DNA of 64,000 nucleotides from Turritopsis dohrnii. Taxonomy: Eukaryota; Cnidaria; Hydrozoa; Anthoathecata; Oceaniidae. Position numbers and translations under genes: made by a program. This document shows, one piece after another, positions 45,836 to 57,498 of the stretch. Location of the stretch: NCBI GenBank assembly GCA_027922465.2, contig BQMF02000602.1, forward strand, positions 1 to 64,000. Direction: 5' to 3'. How positions within the stretch are numbered: position 1 is the stretch's first letter; each line of letters opens with the position of its first letter. The notes beneath the pieces are model-generated. The model made no database searches. It was given only the letters and a program-made list of their open reading frames with translations, and was not told where the DNA came from.

Positions 45836-47122
45836 AATATATGTATACGCAGAAGAGAAGTAACTTTAATGTAAAAAAATGGCAATACATAACACAGAAC
45901 TGTTTACCCAGACATACAAAACCAAACATTGAATAACATTACAAAATGTTAATTGAAAACAAATTGATACCTTCCAACTTTTTCTTTCGTGCGGAAGTTA
46001 CTGGACTGTAATCATTAATGAATTTTTGAAATGATATAATAGTCTGTTCTTCCCAAAACTATCAACATCATAATCAAAACCATGAGTTTCATTTCTTTAT
46101 GCTTTTTTTATTATTGCCTAAAAGAATAATATTTCAGTTGTAATACTGAAAACCTAATCATGCTATAACAATATTGAAATAAAAAAGAAAAAAAAAGAAA
46201 GGAAATTTAAGTAGGTACGCATTTGTCCTAAAAAAACCCGAAAAACTTAATCATACTATGACAATATCGAAAGAAAAACAAAACAAACTGAAAGAAACTT
46301 TGAGAACACATTAACCTAAAAAATATATAATGATTAAAAACACAATTGTAATATGACAGAAACTTTTTAACAAATTAAAACATTCACATCTGTAGAACCA
46401 TTTTCAATTTCAGCTAAAATCTCCTCCTAATTCAAAACACAACAAAAAACATCGATTTTATTCTTTATTTATCCAGCATACTAATTTAAATAGACTAAAA
46501 CTTTGGTTCACTTTATTTACTTTCCAGCATACTTTACTGTTGTGTAAAAGCATATAAAAACACTTATTTCTGAAATTCTGCTACCATTTTTATACATTGA
46601 AAGACATGAAAAACTTTCTATATTTTTCAGAAGATTTTCTACTGCAAACACATACTAAAATATCCTTTCTCCTACTCTCTTTAATATTCCTTCGTTACTG
46701 AAATTTGTCTGCCATTTCATACACTAAAGACAAAAACACTGGCTTCTTTTTAGTTCCCCAGCACTGTTTTTATGTTGAATGTGATGTAAATCCTGTTAAT
46801 AATAAGTCTTTTATATATCTATAATACGTGAATAAACCAACCAAACTCCCCATCTAAATAACAGTTACAATGTAAATAAATAATCATCTTTTCTGCAGCC
46901 ATTTTTAAACAACTTTTACTGCACTTTGCACGCACTGTATGTCTGTATACTAATACTTTATGACTCACTTACGCATGCTCTGAAATACAATACAATAACA
47001 GTAAAAGTATAACAATAATAGTTTTATTATATATATACATTAAAACTTTCTCGTTTCTTCTTCAAAAGAGCAGCAGAAATGAAGAACCTTCTTAACAAAG
47101 TGCGTTGCTATGAATTTTTCAG
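45836..47122. other. AT-rich gene-free stretch
   Basis: No coding signal. Related blocks containing TAATCATGCTATAACAATATTGAAA (46155) and TAATCATACTATGACAATATCGAAA (46247) form an imperfect 92-bp direct repeat. CAGCATACT also recurs (46477, 46526). Confidence 0.5.
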
Positions 47123-47204
47123 CCAATCAAAATAGCGCATTTCAAGAGTTTTCCTTTATTAGCCAATAAAAACGATCAGTGCCGGGGCTTCCCCATATAT
47201 ATAA
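47123..47204 (+). promoter_or_regulatory. Promoter-like cluster: two CCAAT boxes and a TATA box
   Basis: AGCCAATCAAAA (CCAAT at 47123) and AGCCAATAAAAA (47163) precede CCCCATATATATAAG (TATA at 47195-47204) by normal promoter distances, with a GC-richer patch between. The predicted start is near 47230. The only long open frame downstream (47352-47642, 96 codons) has no motif, so the transcript is unknown. Confidence 0.35.
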
Positions 47205-49860
47205 GATCCTTGTTCAAAGCCACCGTTCCCTCATTTTGATGCAGTAGGAAACGGTTTCATTTCGGCCTTTTTATTTGGGCTAATAAGCCCATTGACGAAT
47301 GGACTAACTACCGCTATATGACCACAATTAAGAAGATTTTGGCTGTAAATTTTGAAAAAAAACCATCGCTCTCTAAGTTTTATGTGTTACACACGCACGC
47401 GGATTAGTATGGCGCGATTTCCAAACTGCATACAAAATCTTTCAGTTAGGTTGCATGCTTCACCTTGTTTGTGTGTTTTACTTTTGTCCATTTACAAATA
47501 CTTTGGATTTGGCATCATTATTAAAAAGTATATTAAGATTACCACATATTCGCTTATCACCTGGATCAGTGCTTCTGTCGTGACCTGGAAAATGGAAAAA
47601 AATGGCTATTTAAAGCCAGATGAACGACCAACTCTTCCGTGAGATGTTCCCCAATGCTCCATTCAGTGAAAGAAAGAATTTGATGGGCAGGTTAAATAAA
47701 TATCTGGAATATTTAAGGAGCTAGTGATAACCTCCAAGGAAATTTGTGATTCACTATATGTTGCTGGTTGTACTAAAGCTTATTGTTAACATAATTTTTC
47801 TTTGCTGTTAGGGTATTTGTGACAAAAACTCATTCTTATGTACATGAAAAGATGCTCTGATATTACGTGGATGATTCTTAATTTAGATCTTCAAGAAAGA
47901 GCAACTAGTTCTAAAGTTTTTCAGAAAATTTCTCATTAAGGGAAATAAATGGAGAATCATTGGTCACATTTTAATGGAATTTTCTGCTATTACAAGTATT
48001 TTGATCAATAATCCCAATAATGTCCAAAAAAAACATAGGTGATATACTAGAACAATGTTATCGGCATCACCTGGTAAAGCAACCTGGCTGCATTTGAGAA
48101 AATTATTAGTATTCCTTAAGAAGCTAGGTCTGGTATCTGATACTGAAGAAGAATATAGGTCTTTTAATGTTTTCAATCAAGTGGTATTTTCGTCTTGATG
48201 TCTTTTTTATGTCTTTAATTTTACTTGTGCATTGGGATTTTGTCTGTTACCCTTAACATTTAAATAAAAATAAGGATGTTGTTGTGTTGCTTCAACAGCA
48301 ACCAATAAAATCAATCGCTCCTCAACAAACTTTGAATGTATGTTTACAATCTGTTCCTTTTTGAAACACTTGACATCATCAGTATTCCCATAGTGTTGCA
48401 ACATAAATTTAAACTTATTATGGATGACTTTAATTAGTTGCAATTTAAATTTCTGTTCTTTCGGATCAGGCAGACATAGGAGAGGGTATACTTTTACATT
48501 TACTATTCACTATGTTAGTACCTCATTTTGATGAGCATGAAAAAATTGTTTTGAAATAGTATTTGAATAGGTTCTAATATTATAAAGAAGAAACCATACC
48601 ATACCATACAGTTCATTCTTAAGAATGGAAAAACAGGGAAAGTATGAAAGTGTTATAGAATGTTGTTGTCAATAATATTTCATAGTAAATAAAATATTGT
48701 TGTTGCCACAAAAAATTGAATGAAGAAGAACTTTCTTCCCCATAACAATAATCAGAATTTTTAGGGTCTACATTTAAATCAGAAAGCTTTCAAGTTCTAA
48801 ATTCCATAGAATTGAATATCAATAAGAAACAATCAAACTAATTGAAAGTTACCATAAAAATTCTGTTGATAGAATATGTAAGAGTAACAATGTAACAAAG
48901 AAATTCTATGGATCATCTTCCCAAGATGAACATTTAAGCTAATGTCAATATTATCTAATATAGGTATGTATTTCATTTACTGTGGTTTTAGTTGCCGATG
49001 GACTAGAACACAGAACATGCATCAAAACAAAACCTGGAGTCTTGACCCATACAGCTGTCACCTACATCTATTAGAAGTTGGATTTCTCAACAAAAAAGAC
49101 ATTCCACATTAATTCAACATTGTCACCAAACTGTATACCCTACTATTATCAGAGATCACTTCAACATTGAAAACTTCTCTATTTCATAAAAGTAGCAGAA
49201 AAAAATTCCAAATGAAGTTCTCATTGTGATGATCTGTTTTATAGCCAACCACACTGAACTACTCGGTTGTTCAGCAAATACAAATGACCGCTGGGCATGA
49301 CCTTGTTTATCCATTTTCATATTAGCTGCATTCTGATTTTGTTTTGTCCAAAGCTCTTCTACTTCTAGTTTGTTTATCAACCTGAGCAAGGAGTTAGAAG
49401 AAAGACATCTAACATATTGAATAACTTTATGCCACTGTATGAACATTGTAAGAATATTAGACAAATATATTTAAGCAGAAGCTTTTCGATTTATTTAATC
49501 ATCAGTGCCACTAGTATAAATTCGTTTCAAAAATTGTTGTTTTATTTACAAAGCTTAAAATGAGAGAAATCACAGCGCTTAGCATGGGTGTAATAATAAC
49601 TATTGCGTTTTCTTTATTTACAAATAAAAGAATAAAAGTCACGAAGTTTGAAGCCACAAAACCCAATTTCTCCAGATGATATTTCATATTTATTCCGTGT
49701 CTGACCACTGTCATGAACTGACATCTCTTCTATACTACTTCAAGAAGCTACCTCTTTAAAATTGCTTACTTGCTACATCTACTTATGATGTTTATAAGCA
49801 ACCTTGTTCTTCAACCGCTTTTCTCCAAACCATTTTTAAGGACAAATCTGAGGCAGCCAA
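47205..49860. other. Long stretch without a recognised gene
   Basis: Open frames of 70-102 codons occur at 47352-47642 (+), 47964-48176 (-), 48207-48443 (-) and 49156-49464 (-). None shows a motif, splice-consistent partner or clear start. The segment 47640-47720 (REMFPNAPFSERKNLMGRL, then two stops) looks like the end of a real reading frame but I cannot assign it. Confidence 0.4.
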
Positions 49861-49929
49861 GAAATATTTCAGAGACGAGCTATAAAATCAGTTAAATATT
49901 TTCAAACCTGATCTGAAATTACAAGTAGA

Positions 49930-50345
49930 ACATTGAAAGAAACTATTGATATTAAAAATGAAACTCTCCACCAAGTAGAAGTTGAACTAAATGTCGCCTT
50001 GCAGTACAACAGACGAAATAATATTGAAATACTTGGGATTAACAATAATGTGAATGATGAAAATCTACAATCATTTAACCTGACAAAAAAATTGGGGTCT
50101 CAATTACAGAGGGTGACACTGAAGGCTTTCATAGGCTTCCACAGGTCAACAAATTGAGAGGCCCTTTGTGTATAATTGTAAGGTTCCTAAATCCAAAGCA
50201 TGCAGTCTTTTTTAAAGAAAATAGTAGTATACTTAATGGAATAGATCGACATTCCTTGGGTTTTAGTCATAAAGACATCTATATTGTGAATAACTTGAGT
50301 AAGCGGTATAAATCAATCTAGTTTAATGCCAAAAAACTGAACAAG
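49930..50345 (+). pseudogene. Non-LTR retrotransposon ORF1-like remnant
   Basis: The frame (49933-50157) reads a helical segment then ALQYNRRNNIEILGI, close to the block (YSRRNNIRIFG) at the coiled-coil/RRM junction of LINE ORF1 proteins. After a stop, another frame gives IVRFLNPKHAVFFKEN-like sequence and HKDIYIVNNLSKRY, fitting the C-terminal part. Several stops; only about 140 residues remain. It ends where BEL/Pao sequence begins. Confidence 0.55.
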
Positions 50346-51763
50346 GCGAAGATGATAGCCAGAAATCAAATCCACAATGGTACAGCCTTCATTGATATCT
50401 GCAAGTCATATGAAGCATCACATGGAAGTTCAACATATCTACCAAGACCATCTCCATTCCTTGGAGGGGACGTTCATTTCATGCTGGGAATCAAATACCT
50501 CCGCTACCACCCAATACTTGTTTACCAACTACCATCCGGTTTAGCAATCTATGAATCGGTGTTCTCAAATGTTGATGGTGGACAAGGAGTCATAGGCGGA
50601 CCACATGCAGTTTTCACCCAAATCAAAGAAAATTTCTTCAATCAGTCTGACACTTTAGTATATTGCAGCTATATGAAATGGCGATTCAAATTCACCCAGA
50701 TGTTTTGTTGTTGTCATTTCCCACCAATACACTGAAAATGTTCGACACAGTTGAAACGGCAGGATCAGAGATCACATACAGATGCATCAACTGCCGCCAC
50801 TGTAAAAACTGCAAGAATTCCTCCATTGACAAGAAATGAGCATCAAAGAAGAATGCGAGCAGAGCCTTATCGAGTCTTCTGTCAAGGTCGATTTGTCATT
50901 AAGGAAGATAATTGCCACCTTGCCATTCATCACAAATCCAATCAACAGACTGATTCCTAACAAGAATGTCGCCCTGAAGGTCTACCAACAACAATTGAGG
51001 AAACTAGAAGGAAATCCTACAGACAAAGCTGAAATCATCGCATCTGAAGCCAAACTTCAGAAGCTCAGATTTGTTGAATATGTGGACAACCTTCCCGAAG
51101 ACCAGGAAACATCTCTTGAAGCCAGCGCCATTCAAAATTACATCCCGTGGTGTGTCGTATGGAAGCCCTCATCTGTCAGTACACCATGTCGTGTTGTCTA
51201 TGATGCATCTATGCCAACTGTGTCAGGATACTGCCTTAATGACATGTTGGCGTAAGGCTCCAATAATCTTAACAAACTTCAGGAGATCATCATAGGTTGG
51301 GGAACCCACAAAGTTGGCATCCACACAGATGTAAGTAAGATGTACAATACAATACGACTCGCAAAAGAACACTGGTGCTATCAGAGAAATATCTTTCGGG
51401 AAGATATCGATTCAACAAAGATTCCACATCAGAAGATTATCAAGACATTGATTTATGGCATTCGTCCGAGCGGCAATCAAGCTGAGACAGGAATACGCAA
51501 AATCGCAGCTATCTACAAAAGGGAGTACCAAGACGTATACACCATCCTCTATGATGACACATACGTAGATGACATCATTACTGTATCACCAACCATTGAA
51601 ATTGCTTACATCACGGCTGACAACCTTGAATTGGTAGTGAATAATGGTGACTCTCAACAAAGGAATCCCCTTCTGAAAACCTGATGGATGATGGGGAAAG
51701 CATCTCAGTTGGAGGAATGAAATGTTACCCTCTTACTGATGAAGTATTAGAAAAATGTGCTTG
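50346..51763 (+). pseudogene. BEL/Pao retrotransposon pol fragment (protease edge, reverse transcriptase)
   Basis: At 50430-50640 the frame reads GGDVHFMLGIKYLRYHP and SNVDGGQGVIGGPHAVF, the block between Pao protease and reverse transcriptase. From 50836 comes the fingers region with YIPWCVVWKPSSVSTPCRVVYDAS. A TAA (51253) interrupts LNDMLA. Then come HTDVSKMYNTI (first catalytic Asp), IKTLIYGIRPSGNQAE, and DDTYVDDII with the YVDD active site (51565). After a frame change it continues with SVGGMKCYPLTDE to 51763. No LTRs, RNase H or integrase. The catalytic Asp residues survive, but stops and frameshifts make it inactive. Confidence 0.85.
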
Positions 51764-52564
51764 AGTTCACTATGGGCACTTCTTACCAGAGAGTCATACT
51801 CTTTCTTTGCTCTATCTGAAGCCTTGGATGAGATCCAATTTCCCCCATATAATTTGTCAGCAAGTTAACTGACAAGCAATATCTTTGAAAAACTGCACCT
51901 TGACAGGGAACAATTCATCAAGATAATTCTTTGTCAGAGTTTCGTAAGACTTGTTTAAGGGTCTTTTACTTTTACATAAACCTTCTCAATATTTGATGAC
52001 TTTAACTATGTTGGGCAAAATCAATATAGCCCTTTCTGCAACCATCTCATCTTCTATCCATCTTGTTGCACTAAATCTAAAATAGAAGTTTTCGAAATAG
52101 TTTTTTTTTCAGTTGTTCTGCTAAATGCCAGTCACTTGTGTGTTTCAGTGTTCAAAGCATTCTGTCAGTCTGTCATTCAGTTAATTTGTTTCAATCAGTC
52201 ACAAAAAACCATTCAAATCCTGAAATAGGTAATGTATAATGAAAATAACACAAATTAATTGAAAAAGTTAATAAGCCATACCATTTTTAAAAGCCCCGTG
52301 AAGCATGTGTGGATAAAGATCATTCGATTCAACTTTATTATGTTATTGAATGTTTGGATCTAACATACAAGCAGAATGAAATATAATTAAGATATAAACT
52401 AGACAGGAGAGTTAATAACTGTACCTCCCCCACCAGTTCGTTAGCAACGTAAATGTATAGGCCGATAGCCTCGTTGGAGCAAATTCATAAAGTCTTCATA
52501 AACACAACATCTGTCAACATAATATCTGTCCGTAGAGAATGTTTCTGCGATAGTGCAATCATTC
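51764..52564. other. Gene-free stretch, possible LTR of the downstream gypsy tail
   Basis: On the minus strand, GGTGGGGGAGG (about 52426-52436) resembles a polypurine tract following the pol tail at 52565, so an LTR could start near 52425 and run downwards. I could not find a second copy in the window. Confidence 0.3.
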
Positions 52565-52885
52565 TTATCCGGTCCATTTGCCGGACTCCGGCTCGTAACG
52601 CTTGGGTGGCCGTCTGTCGCGCTGTGGACGACGGGTACATGGTGCACTGCCCACCGTTGGCGGGTTCGGACTCTCATTGAGCGCCTGGGGTGTAGACAGG
52701 TCTTCGGCTGAAAGTGATGACGGGTCCTCGATCGGAAGTGAGGACAGGGCCGCAGGAGTGTGATGAGGAGTTGGAGGTAGCGTGGGTGAACTTTCGGTAA
52801 CATCTGGTATTTCCTGTGCAGTAGCAGCATCACGGGGTGAGTTGTCAGGTGAAACCTTGGCTTCAAAAACGAAGCAGAAGATCAT
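52565..52885 (-). pseudogene. Ty3/gypsy-type pol C-terminal tail fragment
   Basis: The frame is rich in Pro, Ser and Thr and ends RRPQRDRRPPKRYEPESGKW then stop. Such proline-rich tails with RxRRPPxR(Y/L) close many gypsy integrases. No integrase core is attached, so the N-terminal part has been lost. It is not the tail of the gypsy element at 57.4 kb, which ends differently. Confidence 0.55.
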
Positions 52886-53169
52886 TATGAATATTCAAAG
52901 TTGTTAAGAATTTCGCCGGAAAATTTTGAAGAAATATGAAGTTTACTAAGTCCATCGATCGAGAAACATTGCACAGTAATGCGTGATACTCTTTCCTCTT
53001 TGGTCCTTATGTTTGTAATTTGTGGACGAAACATTCCACAAAAACTCCTCTTCCTGCCACAAATTAATAAATTGGTCAGTTGATGCTAACTTTTAAATTC
53101 TTATAGGAAGTTATTGAATACTTATTAATCTATAGATTTTCTATCATACTATTTGAGAAAACGAACGCA

Positions 53170-53343
53170 ATGTCAAATTGGCAAGTTGCGCATATGATGG
53201 TTTTGGAGGAGATTAATTTGGAATCAATATGGGGAGATTTTACCATCAACTACTTTAAGGAAAGATTTCAAATGGAATTGAAAGATGAAGAGGAAAACTT
53301 CCTCTTCTGGAAACATTTTATAAAACATAAAACGAATAGATAA
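53170..53343 (+). CDS. Small protein, paralogue of 54089-54406
   Basis: ATG 53170 gives 57 residues: MSNWQVAHMMVLEEI, a hydrophobic/aromatic middle, then an acidic and lysine-rich end. The core SNWxVxHMxxVxEI is shared with the two-exon gene 1 kb downstream. Similarity may continue upstream of the ATG (EKTNAM against EQTEGK), so the true start could be an earlier exon. No known motif; no signal peptide. Function unknown. Confidence 0.45.
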   Translation: MSNWQVAHMMVLEEINLESIWGDFTINYFKERFQMELKDEEENFLFWKHFIKHKTNR

Positions 53344-54088
53344 GTTTGATGGTGTCGTATATATTGGCAGATAATCTCACTTAAGAACTCTCCAAAATTG
53401 TAAAAAAAAACTTTTCCTAGGACAGCTCATTACATCGAAGTGAAAACCAGGTCTTTTTTATCCTTTGCGCAAACCCACCACGGACGAGTGTGAGAACGAG
53501 TTTAGAACCCAAGCCCCCACCGCATTTCCTATTTATGCCGTGCAATTCCGTGAGGCAGGTGGAAAGGATTGACGAGACAAAGCTGGAAGTCGATATGAAG
53601 AACTTAGGAGGAAGGAGTATTGAAATCAAAGAAAAGAATATGATATGCTTGTATTTTTTCGTTCGAGTGATTATAAATCCTAATCCAATCCTAAAAGCAT
53701 TTTTGGATACATGAAGTTTTAAGGCTGAAATACACGATCATTTTAAAATGATAAATGACAAATGATAATTTTTTTAATCCTTCAAAAGATGATTAGAACA
53801 TCTGTTTACACGATCATGTGGAAGGAGGTGTTAGGTGATGTAACGCCTCCCTACACCGGAAAATAGAAAAAAAATTTAAAAAATTCTACGTTCTTTATAT
53901 GATCCCTCATATCCTTTACATTTTACCATACACTACCTGAATGATTGAGCGATTTCAAAATCCAACTTCACCGTTCTGAACCTTCGCGAAAATTTTCAAA
54001 AATTGTCAAGATAACCAGAAATATATGCTGATTTCCTATTTTTAGTTATTTAAGTAAAAAAAAAGTAACGTGCTAAAGAAGTTCAAAT

Positions 54089-54406
54089 ATGGATAACGAA
54101 ACACGTAAGTGCACAAGTTTTAATTAATATTGTGGGTCTCTAAGATAGGAGAAGAAATTCTAATCAATGTTTACACAATCTTGTTTAGTACTAGAACAGA
54201 CTGAAGGAAAGAGCAACTGGGTCGTTACACATATGATCATCGTGAACGAAATCATAAGGGTATCGAAAGAAAACTTCAATTACAATGAATTCATAGTGCA
54301 ATCGGTTGGAAAGGGATATACCAATTTGGACGACGAAAATGAGCATATATGGTACGATCTCCTATTGTATCTGCAGGCTGAAGAGGAGATATACCATTTG
54401 TTTTAA
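54089..54406 (+). CDS. Two-exon small gene of unknown function
   Basis: Exon 1 (54089-54104) encodes five codons plus one base. The intron 54105-54188 has GTAAGT and TTGTTTAG borders; exon 2 (54189-54406) continues in frame. The 77-residue product reads MDNET, then SNWVVTHMIIVNEI, a mixed segment and an acidic end (DDENEHIWYDLL...). It aligns with 53170-53343 over SNWxVxHM and the aromatic/acidic end, so the pair is a tandem duplication. I recognise no domain. A Ras-like fragment lies tail-to-tail on the other strand. Confidence 0.5.
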
Positions 54407-54550
54407 TAATTCAAATAATACAAATACTTTGCTGTCATTATTTTTATTCAAACGTTCAAAATGGTAGCCTTTTTGGACGTTTTTGAAAATTTACGCAAAA
54501 TTCCAAAACGGTGAAGGAAGATGACGAAATTGCTCTAAGAGGCTACCATT

Positions 54551-54832
54551 TTATATGTTTATACGATCGGCAGCTGAAGTTTCATAAAACGGACAATCAA
54601 ATTCTCTAGCTAGTGCCAGACCCTCAATAGTGGATACTTGTCTTTCATGAGATAAGTCTAATTTGTTTCCCACGATTATCATTTTAACATTTTCGTAATA
54701 CCGACAACGTCGCAGTATAGCTATATTGATTCTTAAGTTTTTGAAACTATTCTCATCGTTTATCGCATAAACAGCGACAAAGCCGCCCCCTTGTCGCATG
54801 TGCTCTTCTTTCATTGACGTCTGAAGTTCGTT
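54551..54832 (-). pseudogene. Ras-family GTPase, C-terminal half exon, truncated
   Basis: After a polypyrimidine AG acceptor at about 54833 (minus strand) the frame reads MKEEHMRQGGGFVAVYAIND, matching the switch II to beta-4 region of Ras. It continues with the G4 motif VGNKLDL and G5 motif ETSA. It stops two residues after DRI, lacking the last helix and the CAAX end. P-loop and switch I would lie upstream; a possible earlier exon near 55130-55160 (RRQSYIDNEEELVGN) is weak. It is a retained exon of a real gene or a pseudogene. Confidence 0.65.
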
Positions 54833-55797
54833 CTAAATTGAAAAAAAAAACGTGTTTAAATTCAGTGTCCCAGTCAGTTATTTGAATTTCGTGATAATAA
54901 TAACAATAGCAACAATAACAATTGTTATACATAGTTGATAATTTAATTTAATTTTACCTTAGATAAGAAACGACGCAAAGGTTGTAAAGATCGGGACTGA
55001 CGTAATTTATGAAAAGTACATAATCGATAGCTGGTTGCGGAGATTAGACCTTTTTCGGACAAGTTTTGGCGTCGATTTAATTTGGCGAAGGACCAAATGA
55101 TTTTTTTGGCGTGGTGGATTTCCAACAAGTTCTTCTTCGTTATCAATATAAGACTGTCGACGAATTCATTGATTTAGAATATTTTTTTGCGATTATTTGA
55201 TAATAATGGAAGGAAAACAAAGAAAAAGCAAAATGTTGTTTTTATGAATGAACACACCCTCTTTTAAACGCCCCCTAAAGTATCGAAAAATTAAATAAAC
55301 GGCACGGACGGCCTCTCCATAAAAACCATGAATATTCAAGTAATAAACAGTAATTATGATGCGAAGAAACAAAGTTTTGTTGAACATTTATATTAGGGAT
55401 TTCCTCCTTTCGTTTTGGTGTCCTTTTGGTCCTTCCCCCAACCATTTGTCGTACAATAAAATAACTCAATCAATCAATTTAGTCAGATATTTCTATGTAC
55501 CGGGCAGTATTTGCTGCTTTGGTATAACTATTCAGAGCAATAATAACAACAGGAACGTGACGTAGATAAAGGTTCTTCGTAAGAGCTAAATACAACTCCA
55601 TGGCTTTGAAATACAACATGCGTTTTTCTCGATTGGTATTTTCCCGGATGGTTCTACTGAAAAAAAAAAGACAGATGATAAGAAAATACGTATTGACAGT
55701 AACACGGACAATTGGTAAATTGTATTTGTCACACCACGTGTTCTTATAAGAAAAACCTCATCAACTGAACACGGTTACTTCATTATTATTTAATCAA
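54833..55797. other. Gene-free stretch
   Basis: Apart from the possible Ras exon noted at about 55130-55160, I see no supported gene. Open frames at 54943-55565 overlap on both strands without motifs. Confidence 0.4.
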
Positions 55798-56630
55798 CTA
55801 GCCGCCAAGGCGGCGTCGCTCGCCGCCCATGTCCACCTACTCTGTATCACTGTATCAATAAACGTCAAATTTCCTTATAAACGGCTCGTACAACTTGTGT
55901 TCAACCAGAAGCAGATTCGAAGTCACAACCTCTGGTAAAACCAATCTTTTATCAGTGTAATAATACACTCAAAACGTAGAGAGTGAAAAACTTCAACTTT
56001 TTATTAGCTTTTGTTTTAAAAAAGTTACGCGCTCTAACATGGGTGCTATCAAACAGGGGGAAAATGGTTTCTCTTCTAAAAAAAGTTCACACGGAGGAGA
56101 GAAAAAAGGCACGTGCTAAATGAATAAATAGAATAAAAAACGTTCGATCAGAACGCTTAACAATTAAAAGAAGAAATTAATTTATTAAAAGAAAAGCAAA
56201 AAAAAAAAACATTTTGTTTTGATATGATACTCTTTTTTTACCTATCGGTTTTTAAACATTTTGATTGTTCAAAAAAAAAGTTCACCCGTCTCAGACAGTC
56301 AGGCAAGAGTTAGTGGCAAACGGAACATATGCTGCCACGTTCTGCCACTGCTGCTTTTTGTCCAAAATGTTTAATCAGTTAGTTTCTTTGTATTTAGTTG
56401 ATGTACTGTTTCCAAAGCCAAGTCAACGTGGAATATAAAACTAACAATAATGATAAGAACAAAACGTTATTCCTATTAGTTCATCAGCCAAAAAAAGTCA
56501 CGTTCGATTGGGGTTGCAATGTATTTACTTCAAACTCACGTCGCACACAAAAAAAGAAATAATTTCGCTCACAACTTAATCTACCATTTTGCGTGACTTA
56601 CAGACGGAGAATCGGCTATTAATATATAGA
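55798..56630 (-). mobile_element. Non-autonomous Helitron, complete reference copy
   Basis: An isolated 833-bp copy: CTAG at 55798-55801 preceded by A, and the 5' end TATAGA at 56625-56630 followed by T, exactly the expected A/T target. The perfect 3' hairpin lies 7 nt inside CTAG. The microsatellite next to the 5' end is reduced to CAGACGGAG, so it is not required for a recognisable terminus. This copy defines the family borders for all others here. Confidence 0.9.
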
Positions 56631-57089
56631 TTACGTTTCAGTAACAACCATTGCTTGAAACCATCCTTTTGATTGGTTAAAGTGATTCCTAACTATTTTG
56701 ATCAAGTCTGAGGTGCGAAATTGTATTGTAATCGGCAATTATGTATTCCCAAGTGACCGTGCGTCTATGTAGACGATATTTTTCAGTAGACGTCTACTGA
56801 AACGAGAATTCATAATGAATAGCGAGAATTCATTGTGTGCTTTGTTAAAAGTTGATGCCTCCAGTATGGGAATCCAGTTATTAAAACTACAATGAGTGGA
56901 GATTTTGTGTTGAACTTTGGGATAGTGCATGTGATAGAGCAAAAATTGCAAAAGCCGAGAGGAGTTATTTGTTACTTGCAAAGCTGAAAGACATTAAGAG
57001 AGATGGATAGGGTGCTAAATTGATAACTGAAGCCCAATTGGGAAAAATGTATTTGATGTATTTGGAGACCAAGGAGTAAATGAGATTTT

Positions 57090-57322
57090 GATCAAGTCTG
57101 AGGTGCGAAATTGTTGACACGTATATCGATAAATACGAGGAGAATGTTGCAGATTTGAGAAAACTTGGATCAAGCGCCTAACAACGAGCTAGAATCATTA
57201 GCAATGCGAGACCACGAGGTGGAGCAAGGAAGAGAGAAACTAATCCACTCGATGATGACGGGTACCTCATGACATGTAACATTTGCGGTTCAATTTTCCA
57301 TTTTTCAGGCCGTAATTAGATA
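57090..57322 (+). pseudogene. Retrotransposon gag-like remnant with zinc knuckle start
   Basis: The plus frame reads RARIISNARPRGGARKRETN, then PLDDDGYLMTCNICGSIFHF and a stop. A basic stretch followed by NPLDxxG...CxxCxSxFH is how several Copia-type Gag proteins run into their zinc knuckle. Coding-like but broken sequence precedes it from about 56960. The direct repeat GATCAAGTCTGAGGTGCGAAATTG (56700, 57089) is also present. Low certainty. Confidence 0.35.
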
Positions 57323-57498
57323 GGTCTTAACCATTTGTACTTAGTTTAGTAACTTCTTACAATGTTTTAATCTAAACGATACAACAATATAGAGAATAGT
57401 ATATAACAAAACAAAGGTTCTCAGAAGAGTTCATTCTCCTCTATCTCCCCCCAGTCATAAGGACCTCATAGGGGAAGTTATGACGATAAAAATGAAGT

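Noticed and set aside
47250..47295. TTTCGGCCTTTTTATTTGGGCTAA resembles the 5' end of U2 snRNA behind a TATA box.
   Set aside because: U2 is highly conserved and the following bases do not continue the match; the resemblance is too short.
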